From Streptomyces yatensis (lineage in GTDB: Bacteria > Actinomycetota > Actinomycetes > Streptomycetales > Streptomycetaceae), in contig NZ_CP072941.1 in NCBI RefSeq assembly GCF_018069625.1, positions 7,998,001 through 8,062,000 on the forward strand: a DNA stretch of 64,000 nucleotides, given 5' to 3'. A model generated the notes under the pieces. The model had not been told where the DNA came from, did no database searches, and saw only the letters and a list, made by a program, of their open reading frames with translations. This document shows, piece by piece, positions 8,665-17,914 of this stretch (the stretch's first letter is position 1; each line of letters starts with the position of its first letter). The position numbers and the translations under genes are program-made.

Positions 8665-8713
8665 ACCTCCACCGCCCAACCGCGCCGGTGCCCCCGCCTG
8701 CCATGCTGTCCCC

Positions 8714-9490
8714 ATGACCAGCCGCAAAGCCCTCGTCCGACGCCCCAGCCCCCGCCTCGCCGACGGGCTCGTCACCCATATCGACCGCACACCGGTCGAT
8801 GCCGCGCTGGCGCTGCGGCAGTGGGAGGTCTATGTCGTGGCGCTGCGCGCGCACGGCTGGGAGACGGTGGAGCTGCCGCCGCTGGACGACTGCCCGGACG
8901 GGGTGTTCGTCGAGGACACCATGGTCGTCCACCGGAACGTCGCGGTGATCGCCCGCCCCGGAGCCGAGTCCCGCAGGCCCGAGACCGCGACGGCGGAGGA
9001 GGCCGTGACCGGGCTCGGCTGCTCGCTCAACCGGATCCGCGAGCCCGGCACGCTGGAGGGCGGCGACGTCCTGAAGATCGGCGACACCGTCTACGTGGGC
9101 CGCGGCGGACGCACCGACGGCGACGGCGTCCGCCAGCTGCGCGCCGCGCTGGAGCCGCTGGGCGCGCGGGTGGTGGCCGTACCGGTCAGCAAGGTGCTCC
9201 ACCTCAAGTCGGCGGTCACCGCGCTGCCGGACGGCACCGTCATCGGCTATCCGCCGCTGGTCGACGACCCGGACGCGTTCGACCGCTTCCTCCCCGTCCC
9301 CGAGGAGTCCGGCGCCCATGTGGTGCTGCTCGGCGGCGGCAAGCTGCTGATGGCCGCGAGCGCGCCGCGCAGCGCCGAGCTGTTCGCCGATCTCGGCTAT
9401 GAGCCGGTGCCGGTGGACATCAGCGAGTTCGAGAAGATGGAGGGCTGTGTGACCTGCCTGTCCGTCCGGCTCCGGGAGCTGTACGCCTGA
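8714..9490 (+). CDS. ddaH: N(G),N(G)-dimethylarginine dimethylaminohydrolase
   Basis: 258-residue amidinotransferase-superfamily protein with the DDAH signature: FVEDT near residue 75, LEGGDV near 117, the histidine of LHLKS at 163, and the catalytic cysteine near the C-terminus (CVTCLSV; C248 probable nucleophile). The reaction hydrolyses methylated arginines to citrulline and methylamines; arginine deiminase-like activity on free arginine is a less likely alternative. The start at 8714 follows the conserved N-terminal RRPSPRLADGL segment. Confidence 0.88.
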   Translation: MTSRKALVRRPSPRLADGLVTHIDRTPVDAALALRQWEVYVVALRAHGWETVELPPLDDCPDGVFVEDTMVVHRNVAVIARPGAESRRPETATAEEAVTGLGCSLNRIREPGTLEGGDVLKIGDTVYVGRGGRTDGDGVRQLRAALEPLGARVVAVPVSKVLHLKSAVTALPDGTVIGYPPLVDDPDAFDRFLPVPEESGAHVVLLGGGKLLMAASAPRSAELFADLGYEPVPVDISEFEKMEGCVTCLSVRLRELYA

Positions 9491-9497
9491 GCGCCGG

Positions 9498-9523
9498 GCC
9501 CCCGGGGCCCGGACCCCGGGGGC
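9498..9523. terminator. Bidirectional GC hairpin between convergent genes
   Basis: Arms GCCCCCGGGG (9498-9507) and CCCCGGGGGC (9514-9523) form a 10-bp stem with a 6-nt loop between the convergent ddaH and AAA ATPase genes. It has no U-tract, as is usual for Streptomyces terminators. Confidence 0.6.
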
Positions 9524-9548
9524 ATCGCACCGGCCCCCGGGCCCCGGT

Positions 9549-10661
<1,113 letters not shown>

Positions 10662-10851
10662 GGTCTGCCTCCTGAGAACGGGGGGCCGGTGCGTCGGTCA
10701 GCGCACCCGGCCCCATGATCCAGGACCGGGGGCGAGGGCGCACCAAGGTTTGTGGCCGTTTACCGAGCTGTTCCACGGAACCCCACTGGAATGGGGGCGT
10801 TCACGGATACTCTTACCCGTTGTGGGGCGTCAGGGAAGGGAACGGGGCGGG

Positions 10852-12222
10852 TTGGCCAGGTTATGGCAAAAGAGGCGTCGGCGGACCGGCGCACTGCTCG
10901 GCGTCGGCATGGCCAGCATGGCACTGGTGGCGACCACCTGCTCCGGCGGGCCCGGCACGGGCGAGGGGCGGCCCGGATCGGAGTCGGCGCGCGGGAAGGC
11001 CGGCGCCAGGGGCCCGGGCTGGGGATTCACCCATACCCAGTACAGCGCCGACCAGGGCACGGAGCGCGGCCGCAAGGCCGCGAGCGCGCTGCTGTCGCGC
11101 CACCCGATGCCGCAGAACCAGCACATCATGGGCTGGGGCGCGGGCAACCCCGAGCCGTCCCCGGGCCGCTACGACTTCGCCGACCTCGACCGCCGCATCG
11201 CCCTGATGCGCAAGACCGGCACCGCGCCCGTGCTCACCCTGTGCTGTGCGCCCGACTGGATGAAGGGCGGCGAGCCGGGACGTACGGACTGGTCGCAGGA
11301 GTCCCTGGAGACCGCGCCCACCCCCGAGCACTACGAGGACTTCGCCGCGCTCGCCGGGAAGATCGCCCGGCGCTATCCGCAGGTGCGCCACTTCATCGTG
11401 TGGAACGAGTTCAAGGGCTTCTACGACGACGGCAAGAAGCGCTGGAACTACGAGGGCTACACCCGGCTCTACAACCTGGTCTACCGGGAGCTGAAGAAGC
11501 AGAACCCCGACAACCAGGTCGGCGGCCCGTATGTGGTCGCCGACAGCGACGCCCCGGGCGAGGCCGACGGCTCCGCCGCGGTCAGCGGCCCCTGGGGCAC
11601 CCTCGACCAGCGGTCCGCCGACGCGATCACGTACTGGGACAAGCACAGGGCGGGCGCGGACTTCGTCGTCGTGGACGGCTCCAGCTACACCCGCGAGGGC
11701 GACCGGCTCATCCCGGACGCCTTCGGGGCCACCCGGAAGTTCCGGGACGTCACCCGCTGGCTGCGAAGGACCACCGGGCTGCCGGTGTGGTGGGCCGAGT
11801 GGTACGTCGAACCGGCCGACGGGCGCGACGACCGGGCGGGCTGGAGCGAGGGCCGCCGCACCGCCGTCCAGGCCACCGCGATGATCCGGCTCGCCGAGGG
11901 CGGCACCGCCACGGCCTTCTACTGGAACCCGGAGACCACGGGCAAGCGGTGCCCCGGCTGTCTGTGGCACCCCACCGAACTGGACGACGGCGGCCGTGAG
12001 CTGCCCATGATGAAGCTGCTCGGCCGCTTCGCCCGGGAGTTCCCGCCCGGCACCGCCTTCCGCTCCGTGGACATCGCCGCCGACGACCGGCCAGGCGTCC
12101 AGGTGCTCGCCGACGATGACGCGGTGCTGGTCGTCAACACCCTGGACCGGCCGATCAAGGCGAAGGTCGACGGCCGGTCGTTCGGGATGGGCGGATACGG
12201 GGTGCGCTGGCTCACGCGGTGA
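10852..12222 (+). CDS. Secreted GH39-like glycosyl hydrolase (xylosidase-like)
   Basis: About 456 residues. A basic N-terminus (KRRRR) and hydrophobic stretch (about residues 13-30) look like a signal peptide. The mature part is a TIM-barrel GH39-like hydrolase with acid/base Glu186 (VWNEFKG) and nucleophile Glu316 (WWAEWY). The start is uncertain: TTG at 10852 has the best fit, and GTG at 10822 is possible. From TTG, codon 4 is TTA, one of only three TTA codons I found in genes of this window. The gene opens a polysaccharide locus, so trimming or release of that polymer is plausible. Confidence 0.8.
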   Translation: MARLWQKRRRRTGALLGVGMASMALVATTCSGGPGTGEGRPGSESARGKAGARGPGWGFTHTQYSADQGTERGRKAASALLSRHPMPQNQHIMGWGAGNPEPSPGRYDFADLDRRIALMRKTGTAPVLTLCCAPDWMKGGEPGRTDWSQESLETAPTPEHYEDFAALAGKIARRYPQVRHFIVWNEFKGFYDDGKKRWNYEGYTRLYNLVYRELKKQNPDNQVGGPYVVADSDAPGEADGSAAVSGPWGTLDQRSADAITYWDKHRAGADFVVVDGSSYTREGDRLIPDAFGATRKFRDVTRWLRRTTGLPVWWAEWYVEPADGRDDRAGWSEGRRTAVQATAMIRLAEGGTATAFYWNPETTGKRCPGCLWHPTELDDGGRELPMMKLLGRFAREFPPGTAFRSVDIAADDRPGVQVLADDDAVLVVNTLDRPIKAKVDGRSFGMGGYGVRWLTR

Positions 12223-12246
12223 GCCGGTGCCGGACGAGGGCGTGAT

Positions 12247-12263
12247 CACCGTGCGGCACGGTG
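12247..12263 (+). terminator. Hairpin after the GH39-like gene
   Basis: CACCGTGC and GCACGGTG flank a single base 25 bp after the stop of the GH39-like gene; a stem of about 7 bp can form. Possible terminator, without a U-run. Confidence 0.4.
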
Positions 12264-12286
12264 GCCATGCCCTCGGCATCGCCACC

Positions 12287-12414
12287 GCCCTCGTCACACC
12301 CTCGCGGGCCTACCGCATCAAGGTCATTGAGGACCCGGCCAAGCGGGCCCTCGTCACACCCTCGCGGGCGCTACGCCATCGCCGTCGCTACGCCGTCGCC
12401 GTCGCTACGCCATC
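12287..12414. repeat. Direct and tandem repeats at the convergent junction
   Basis: A 23-bp sequence beginning GCCCTCGTCACACCC occurs at 12287 and again 60 bp later. It is followed by about 2.5 copies of a 17-bp unit (GCTACGCCATCGCCGTC) at about 12370-12414. The last copy supplies the stop codon and final codons of the minus-strand fusion gene, so the repeat has invaded a coding end. Confidence 0.7.
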
Positions 12415-15400
12415 GTCACAAAGCGCCGCACCAGCGCCGCCACCACCACGACCAGCAGCGGCAGCGCGAACCAGAACGAGCCCTGCAGCCAGTGCAGCCG
12501 CCGTACGCTCGGCCGCACCGCCACCCGCACCACCTCGCGCGCCGCCAGCAGCAGCATCAGCGCCACCGCCGCCAACGCCCCCACCACCGACCAGGGCGTC
12601 CAGGTGATCAGCGGACCGGCCGGCCCCGGCGCGGGCTCCGCGACCGGGCCGCTCGGCGGCCGCTTCAGCTCGTACAGCGCCGCGTCGTCGTTGCCGAACA
12701 CCCGGCGCAGCTCGGCGCGCTGGTCCAGGGAGCGCCGCAGCCGCTCCTGCCAGTGCTCGTCATAGCCGGAGTCGAGCGTGAGATACACGGACTGGCCGCG
12801 GCCCACCATCAGACAGGAGTGCGGCCCGGCCTCGCGCAGCGCCGTGACCAGGCTGCCGACCAGCACCGGATCGCGCGGGGCCAGGGTGGGCTCGTAGAGG
12901 ACCCGCTCCATGTCGCGGGCGCCCCATGGCATCGCGGGGGTGACGTTGTTGATGGGGTCATCGCTCATCCACAGCACCCGTACGGTCGGCCGGTCATGGG
13001 CGTAGACGTACTCCATCGCCGCCACCTCGCCCGGCCGCACCCGCTCGAACGTCTCATTGCCCCAGCGCGCCACCAGGAACCCGGACATCAGGGTCAGCCC
13101 GGCCAGCAGCGCGGCCACCGGACCCAGCCGCGCGCGGTCCGCGCCCACCCGGGGGAAGACCGCCAGCGCGCCGAGCACACAGGCGCCCGGCAGCGCGAAC
13201 ATGAAGACGCGCAGCGCCATCTCACCGCCGTAGCTCTGCATGCCGAAGCCCAGGAACGGCACGAAGGTCAGCACCAGCAGCGACCGCTCGGTGAACCCGG
13301 CGGCGCGCCGCCGCAGCACCCCCCAGCAGGCCAGCGCCAGCACCCCGCCCGCCAGCGCCACCCGGACGTAGAGCACCAGCTGGTGCACGCTGCTGCCGCC
13401 CTCGATCCGGCCGGAGACGGACGAGGACACATTGCCGCCCACCCCGCCGACCCCGCCGAACAGCTCGTCCCAGTGGCCCGACCAGTACGGCTCGGCCAGG
13501 AATCCCACCCATACGGCCACCATCACCCCGCACAGCAGCGGCAGCCCGTACAGATTCGACCGGCGCAGCAGCACCAGGGCGCTCACCACGCCGAGCATCA
13601 CGAACGGGGTCAGCTGATGGGCCGACACGGACGCCGCGAAGAGCACGATCAGCAGGCCCAGCAGCGCCGTGCGCTGGGCGGGCGTGGCCGCCGTCACCTC
13701 CGCCTCGCCCGGCCGCCGCTTACCGGACAGCACCCGGGGTTCGCGGAACCACACCAGAAGGACGGCGACGAAGACGAGGTAGAGGAGGTAGGTGAACCCC
13801 TGCGGCGAGAAGTAGTCCTGGCCCACCCAGCCGCAGAGCGCGAACAGCCACACCGCGGTCCACTTCGCCCGCCAGCTCGCCCGCAGGGCGCGCAACAGCA
13901 CCATCAGCGGTGCGAGACAGAGCAACTGGAGGAGCGTCGGCCACCAGCGCAGCACCTCGGAGAGATCGTCCACCCCGGCGGCCTGGGCCAGGAACGCCGC
14001 CCCCGCGAAGAAACCCGGCCAGCTCCAGCGCGCGTCGAGATCGGGCACGGCGTGACCGGTCCGGCCGATGTAGTCCAGGAACCCCAGATGCTGCCACGCG
14101 GTCGGGAACCTCGGCTGCGCCTCCAGCACGGCGGGCACGGCGTGCAGCGAGACGACGGTCGCGAGGAGCACGACGGTCAGCAGGGCGCGACGGGGCCGCG
14201 CGAGCCGGAGCGCACCGGCGAAGGCGGCGATGAGCAGCGCGGCACCGAGGAGGGTGGCCCGGGGGAGAACCGAGACGAGCCCGAGCCCGCCCATACGGTC
14301 GAGATCGCCGTCCCCCATGCGCAGCAGCGGCACCCAGTAGAGGGCGAGCCCGATGGCCGCGACACCCCATAGGGCCGCTGCGCCCTTCCGGCCGGTCCGC
14401 GGCATGGTGGGCCCTGCCGAGCCCGGTTGGGCCGGCTGGTCCGGCCGTGCGGCCCCATGGCCCTGTTGCTGTTCTGCGGGATCGGCGGCGGCTAGGCCCT
14501 GTCGCTGTGCCGATTGGGCGGTGGCGTCGGTGGCGGACGGTGGGGCCGGGTCCGTCCTCGGCCCGGTCGTGGTCCGCTCCGAGGCCGGGTCCGCTCCCCG
14601 TTCGGTCGGGCTCTGCTTCGAGGCTCGGTTCGTCCCCGGTTCGGTCGCGGTGTGTTCCAAGGGCACGCCCCCCGATCGCAACCCACCCGCCCCACTCCGT
14701 GCCTGCGACGTGTTGGCGCCCCGGTCGGTCGGCCCGCCGTGCGGCGGGGCAATGACCGGCCACCGCCGCGCGGCCTCGGAGCGCTCGGCCGGATCGCGGT
14801 CCGCACCGGGCTGCCCGCGCCTCGGAACAGCCGCCCCCAGGGGCCTGGGCTTCAGCACCGGCCACCGGTCCTTGGGAGCGCCCGTACCAGCGGCCGTACC
14901 GGCGGCTTGGATACGCGGCCCGCCGTCCGCCTCCGCCCGGGAGGCTCCGGCGGGGCCGGCGTCGTCGTCCGGGTCGTCGGCGGGGTCGGCGTCGTCGTCC
15001 GGGTCGTCGGCGGGGCCGAGGAGGTCGGGGGCCGAGCCGTTCCGTGCCCTGCGGGGTGCGCCGGTCGGGTGTTCCGTGCCGCCCGCGTCGGGTCGAACGT
15101 GCCCGGGGTCCGCGCCGTCGACCGTGGCCGCCGCCGGGAGCCCGCGACTCGGGCCTCTGCCCTGGCCGCCGTCGCGGGCGGCGGCCACGGGGCCGCCGGG
15201 ACTCGCTCCCCGTCCCGTATCGGAGGCGTTGTCAGCCGACCCCGGGAGTCCGGCACTCAGCACCGGCCACCGGTCGTCCGCGCCCGAGTGGGCGTCACCG
15301 GGCGTCGGGTGGGTGGTCCCGGCGGAGGCTGTTTCGGTGGCCCGGGCCGGGGGCGGCGTTTCCGGGGGCGGTGTCCCGTAGCGCTTGTCCCAGCGGCGTT

Positions 15401-16958
15401 TCTGCGCCTCGTCACGGGCCGGATCCGTGGCGGGGAAGTGCATACGGACGCCGAGCGCCAGCGTGTCCGTGTCGAGGGCGGCGCGCAGGGCCCAACGGGT
15501 GCCGTAGTGGCCCGCGTACTCGCGGCGGCGGTCGCCGTAGACCGCGAGGTCCGCGAGATCGCCGTCGGGTGCGGTGCTGTGCAGCGGCAGCGGGGACGCG
15601 GAGGCGGAGGCGGACGGCGGCTTCGGGGCGGCAGCCCCATCGTGCCCCTTGAGCACCCGGCGCAGCCGCACCGCCGCGATCGCCGCGATCACCGACAGAC
15701 TGGAGATCTCCGCGACCCCCGCCCCCGTCAGCCCCATCCGCGGCAGCAGCAGCAACGTCAGCCCCAGCACCAGCACACACAACAGCCCCTGCAACACCGC
15801 CAGCCCCGACGTGCGGCTCTGCGCCCGCAACACCGCGAAGTACACCTCGATGACCACCCGCAGCGCCGCGCCCACCGCGAACCAGCGCAGCAGCGGTGCG
15901 GCCGCCTCCGCGTAACCGTCGCCGAAGACCCCGAGGATCTGGGGGGCGAAGACGAAGAGGAAGAGACAGACCGGGATCATGATGCGGGCCATCCGCCGCA
16001 GCGCCGCCCGGCAGTTCTCGGCGAGCCGGGCCGGATCGTGCGAGCCCTCGACGGTCAGCGACGAACCCATGTTGATGGCCAGCAGATTGGTGGTGCCGCC
16101 GATGGTGGTCGTGATGTAGAAGTACGCGTTGTCGGCCGCGCTGACCTGCGAGGCGACGATCACCGGCACGGCGTAGACCACCACGAGCGAGAACAGCGAC
16201 CCGGTGTAGTCCCCGGCGAGGAAGCGGCCCATCTCCCGATAGCCCGCGGGCCGCGCCCTCCCCTCCGTCGCCGTGATGTGCCGGGGCACCAGACGGCGGA
16301 ACACCAGCCAGCCCAGCGGCAGTACGGACACCGCGATCGAGGCGACCCAGGACACGAACACCCCGGCGGTCGGGATCGCCGGGGCGAACGCGACGAGCAG
16401 CACCAGCTTTGCCGCCGAGAAGACCGTATTGCCCACCGGCACCCAGAACGCGCTGCGCAGCCCGGTCAGCACCCCGTCCTGGAGAGTCAGCAGCGACCAG
16501 CCCACGACCGCGACCATGAAGCCGAGGCCGTGGAGCGGGCCGTGCAGAAAGCGGTACGACGGCCCCCAGGTGTTGAGCGTGAGCAGGAAGACCACCGCGG
16601 CCAGCGCCACGACCACCGAACTGGCCGCGTAGGTGCTGAACACCAGCCGGCCCGTCGTCCGCCCGGCGACCGGGATGAAACGGGCCAGCGCGCCCGTCAG
16701 GGTGACCGCGGTGAGCCCCGCCAGAAGCTTCATCGCGGCGATGGCCGCCGAGCCCTGGCCGACCGCGTCCTCCGCGTAGTAGCGGGCGGCGGCCAGCCAG
16801 AAGCCGAGGCCGAGGACCGCGGAGATGCCCGTGTTGAGCATCAGCGCGTAGGCGTTGCGGAACAGCAAGCCGCGCTCGCCGCTCCGGCCGTCGGACGGCC
16901 GCTCGGCGGCGGCCGTCCGCTCCTCCACCCGGGTGGTCGTGTCGGACAACGGGCTCAC
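12405..16958 (-). CDS. Giant flippase-linker-membrane protein for polysaccharide export/assembly
   Basis: 1517 residues in one frame. Residues about 30-436 form a 12-14 helix Wzx/MATE-like lipopolysaccharide flippase. Residues about 437-855 are a low-complexity Pro/Ala/Arg/Asp linker containing three RWPVL or RWPVI motifs (about 563, 698, 732) and a duplicated ADDPDDDA block. Residues about 856-1517 form a second polytopic domain with a large external C-terminal loop, resembling integral-membrane glycosyltransferase or ligase proteins. GTG at 16958 overlaps the deacetylase stop (GTGA). In related strains I would expect two genes; this looks like a fusion, or an elongated linker joining flipping and transfer. 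Confidence 0.75.
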   Translation of the reverse strand: MSPLSDTTTRVEERTAAAERPSDGRSGERGLLFRNAYALMLNTGISAVLGLGFWLAAARYYAEDAVGQGSAAIAAMKLLAGLTAVTLTGALARFIPVAGRTTGRLVFSTYAASSVVVALAAVVFLLTLNTWGPSYRFLHGPLHGLGFMVAVVGWSLLTLQDGVLTGLRSAFWVPVGNTVFSAAKLVLLVAFAPAIPTAGVFVSWVASIAVSVLPLGWLVFRRLVPRHITATEGRARPAGYREMGRFLAGDYTGSLFSLVVVYAVPVIVASQVSAADNAYFYITTTIGGTTNLLAINMGSSLTVEGSHDPARLAENCRAALRRMARIMIPVCLFLFVFAPQILGVFGDGYAEAAAPLLRWFAVGAALRVVIEVYFAVLRAQSRTSGLAVLQGLLCVLVLGLTLLLLPRMGLTGAGVAEISSLSVIAAIAAVRLRRVLKGHDGAAAPKPPSASASASPLPLHSTAPDGDLADLAVYGDRRREYAGHYGTRWALRAALDTDTLALGVRMHFPATDPARDEAQKRRWDKRYGTPPPETPPPARATETASAGTTHPTPGDAHSGADDRWPVLSAGLPGSADNASDTGRGASPGGPVAAARDGGQGRGPSRGLPAAATVDGADPGHVRPDAGGTEHPTGAPRRARNGSAPDLLGPADDPDDDADPADDPDDDAGPAGASRAEADGGPRIQAAGTAAGTGAPKDRWPVLKPRPLGAAVPRRGQPGADRDPAERSEAARRWPVIAPPHGGPTDRGANTSQARSGAGGLRSGGVPLEHTATEPGTNRASKQSPTERGADPASERTTTGPRTDPAPPSATDATAQSAQRQGLAAADPAEQQQGHGAARPDQPAQPGSAGPTMPRTGRKGAAALWGVAAIGLALYWVPLLRMGDGDLDRMGGLGLVSVLPRATLLGAALLIAAFAGALRLARPRRALLTVVLLATVVSLHAVPAVLEAQPRFPTAWQHLGFLDYIGRTGHAVPDLDARWSWPGFFAGAAFLAQAAGVDDLSEVLRWWPTLLQLLCLAPLMVLLRALRASWRAKWTAVWLFALCGWVGQDYFSPQGFTYLLYLVFVAVLLVWFREPRVLSGKRRPGEAEVTAATPAQRTALLGLLIVLFAASVSAHQLTPFVMLGVVSALVLLRRSNLYGLPLLCGVMVAVWVGFLAEPYWSGHWDELFGGVGGVGGNVSSSVSGRIEGGSSVHQLVLYVRVALAGGVLALACWGVLRRRAAGFTERSLLVLTFVPFLGFGMQSYGGEMALRVFMFALPGACVLGALAVFPRVGADRARLGPVAALLAGLTLMSGFLVARWGNETFERVRPGEVAAMEYVYAHDRPTVRVLWMSDDPINNVTPAMPWGARDMERVLYEPTLAPRDPVLVGSLVTALREAGPHSCLMVGRGQSVYLTLDSGYDEHWQERLRRSLDQRAELRRVFGNDDAALYELKRPPSGPVAEPAPGPAGPLITWTPWSVVGALAAVALMLLLAAREVVRVAVRPSVRRLHWLQGSFWFALPLLVVVVAALVRRFVTMA
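14951..15016. repeat. 30-bp tandem duplication inside the fusion-gene linker
   Basis: Two copies of a 30-bp GTCGTC-rich unit encode the repeated ADDPDDDA block of the fusion-protein linker, in frame. Confidence 0.75.
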
Positions 16959-17914
16959 GTCACCTTCCGTAGGACCTGTCGTGAGAGCTGACGGGATCTG
17001 CGGACCATGGCGTATCCCTTGGTGAGGGCCCGGTCCTTGGCGAAGCCGCGGCCGATCGCCCGCCCGGACACCAGCCGCTCGAACTCCTCGATCCCGGTGG
17101 TGCGCCGCACCGTGACCCGCCGCAGTGCGTACGGGCCCTGGCCGCGCGCCGCCAGTGCGTTGCCCACCGCCAGGGACACCCCGAACCCGGCGGAGCGCAC
17201 CACCCGGCGCACCCGGCGGCTGGAGTAGCCGTAGGGATAGGCGAACGACACGGGCGGACGGCCGAGTTCGGCGGTGAGCAGATCCCGGCAGTGGGCCACC
17301 TCGAACCACAGCCGGGTGTCGGAGAGCTGGTCCAGCTGGGGGTGGGTGTGGCTGTGCGCGCCGATCTCCACCCCGGTGCCCGCCAACTCGCGCACCTGGC
17401 CCCAGTCGAGCATCAGGTCCAGGGCGCCGGCCGCCTGGTGCGGGCCGCGCAGCCAGCCGGTCGCCGCGAAGAGCGTGGCCTCGAAGCCGTGGTGGGCGAG
17501 GACGGGGAGGGCGTGGCGGTGCACGCCCTCGTAGCCGTCGTCGAAGGTGACCACCACGGGTCTGGGCGGCAGCGTGGCGCCGCCGCGCCAGGCGTCGGCC
17601 AGCCGGGCGCAGCTGACCGGGGTGAAGCCGCGTTCGCCGAGCAGAGCCATCTGCTCGGCGAACGCATCCGGCGCTACGGACAGCCCACGGGTGGCCCGCG
17701 CGGGGGCGTTGGCCACGGCGTGATACATCAGGATCGGCACGGGGCCGAGGCCGGGCCCGCGGTCTGCGGTCGGCACCGGGCCGGGGCCGTCGGTCGGCAC
17801 CGGGCCTGTGTTCGCGCTCGGCACTGGGCCCGGGCTCGCGTTCGGGTTCGGGCTCGCGTTCGGGCTCGGGCCGGAATTGCCGGTCGGCGCCGGGCCCTGG
17901 TTCGCGCCGCTCAT
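16955..17914 (-). CDS. NodB-type polysaccharide deacetylase (CE4)
   Basis: 319 residues. The first 58 are a Pro/Asn/Ser/Gly-rich stretch without a clear signal peptide, followed by PVPILMYHAV and the NodB fold. The catalytic TFDDGY is at 123-128 and the metal-binding HSHTH at 187-191, so the active site looks complete. CE4 enzymes remove N- or O-acetyl groups from surface polysaccharide or peptidoglycan. It is coupled by ATGA overlap to the upstream glycosyltransferase and by GTGA overlap to the flippase fusion, placing it inside the polysaccharide operon. Confidence 0.88.
   Translation of the reverse strand: MSGANQGPAPTGNSGPSPNASPNPNASPGPVPSANTGPVPTDGPGPVPTADRGPGLGPVPILMYHAVANAPARATRGLSVAPDAFAEQMALLGERGFTPVSCARLADAWRGGATLPPRPVVVTFDDGYEGVHRHALPVLAHHGFEATLFAATGWLRGPHQAAGALDLMLDWGQVRELAGTGVEIGAHSHTHPQLDQLSDTRLWFEVAHCRDLLTAELGRPPVSFAYPYGYSSRRVRRVVRSAGFGVSLAVGNALAARGQGPYALRRVTVRRTTGIEEFERLVSGRAIGRGFAKDRALTKGYAMVRRSRQLSRQVLRKVT

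Noticed and set aside
12261..16991. Large plus-strand frames opposite the flippase fusion
   Set aside because: High-GC shadows, His/Gln/Arg-rich without domains, opposite a clear membrane protein.
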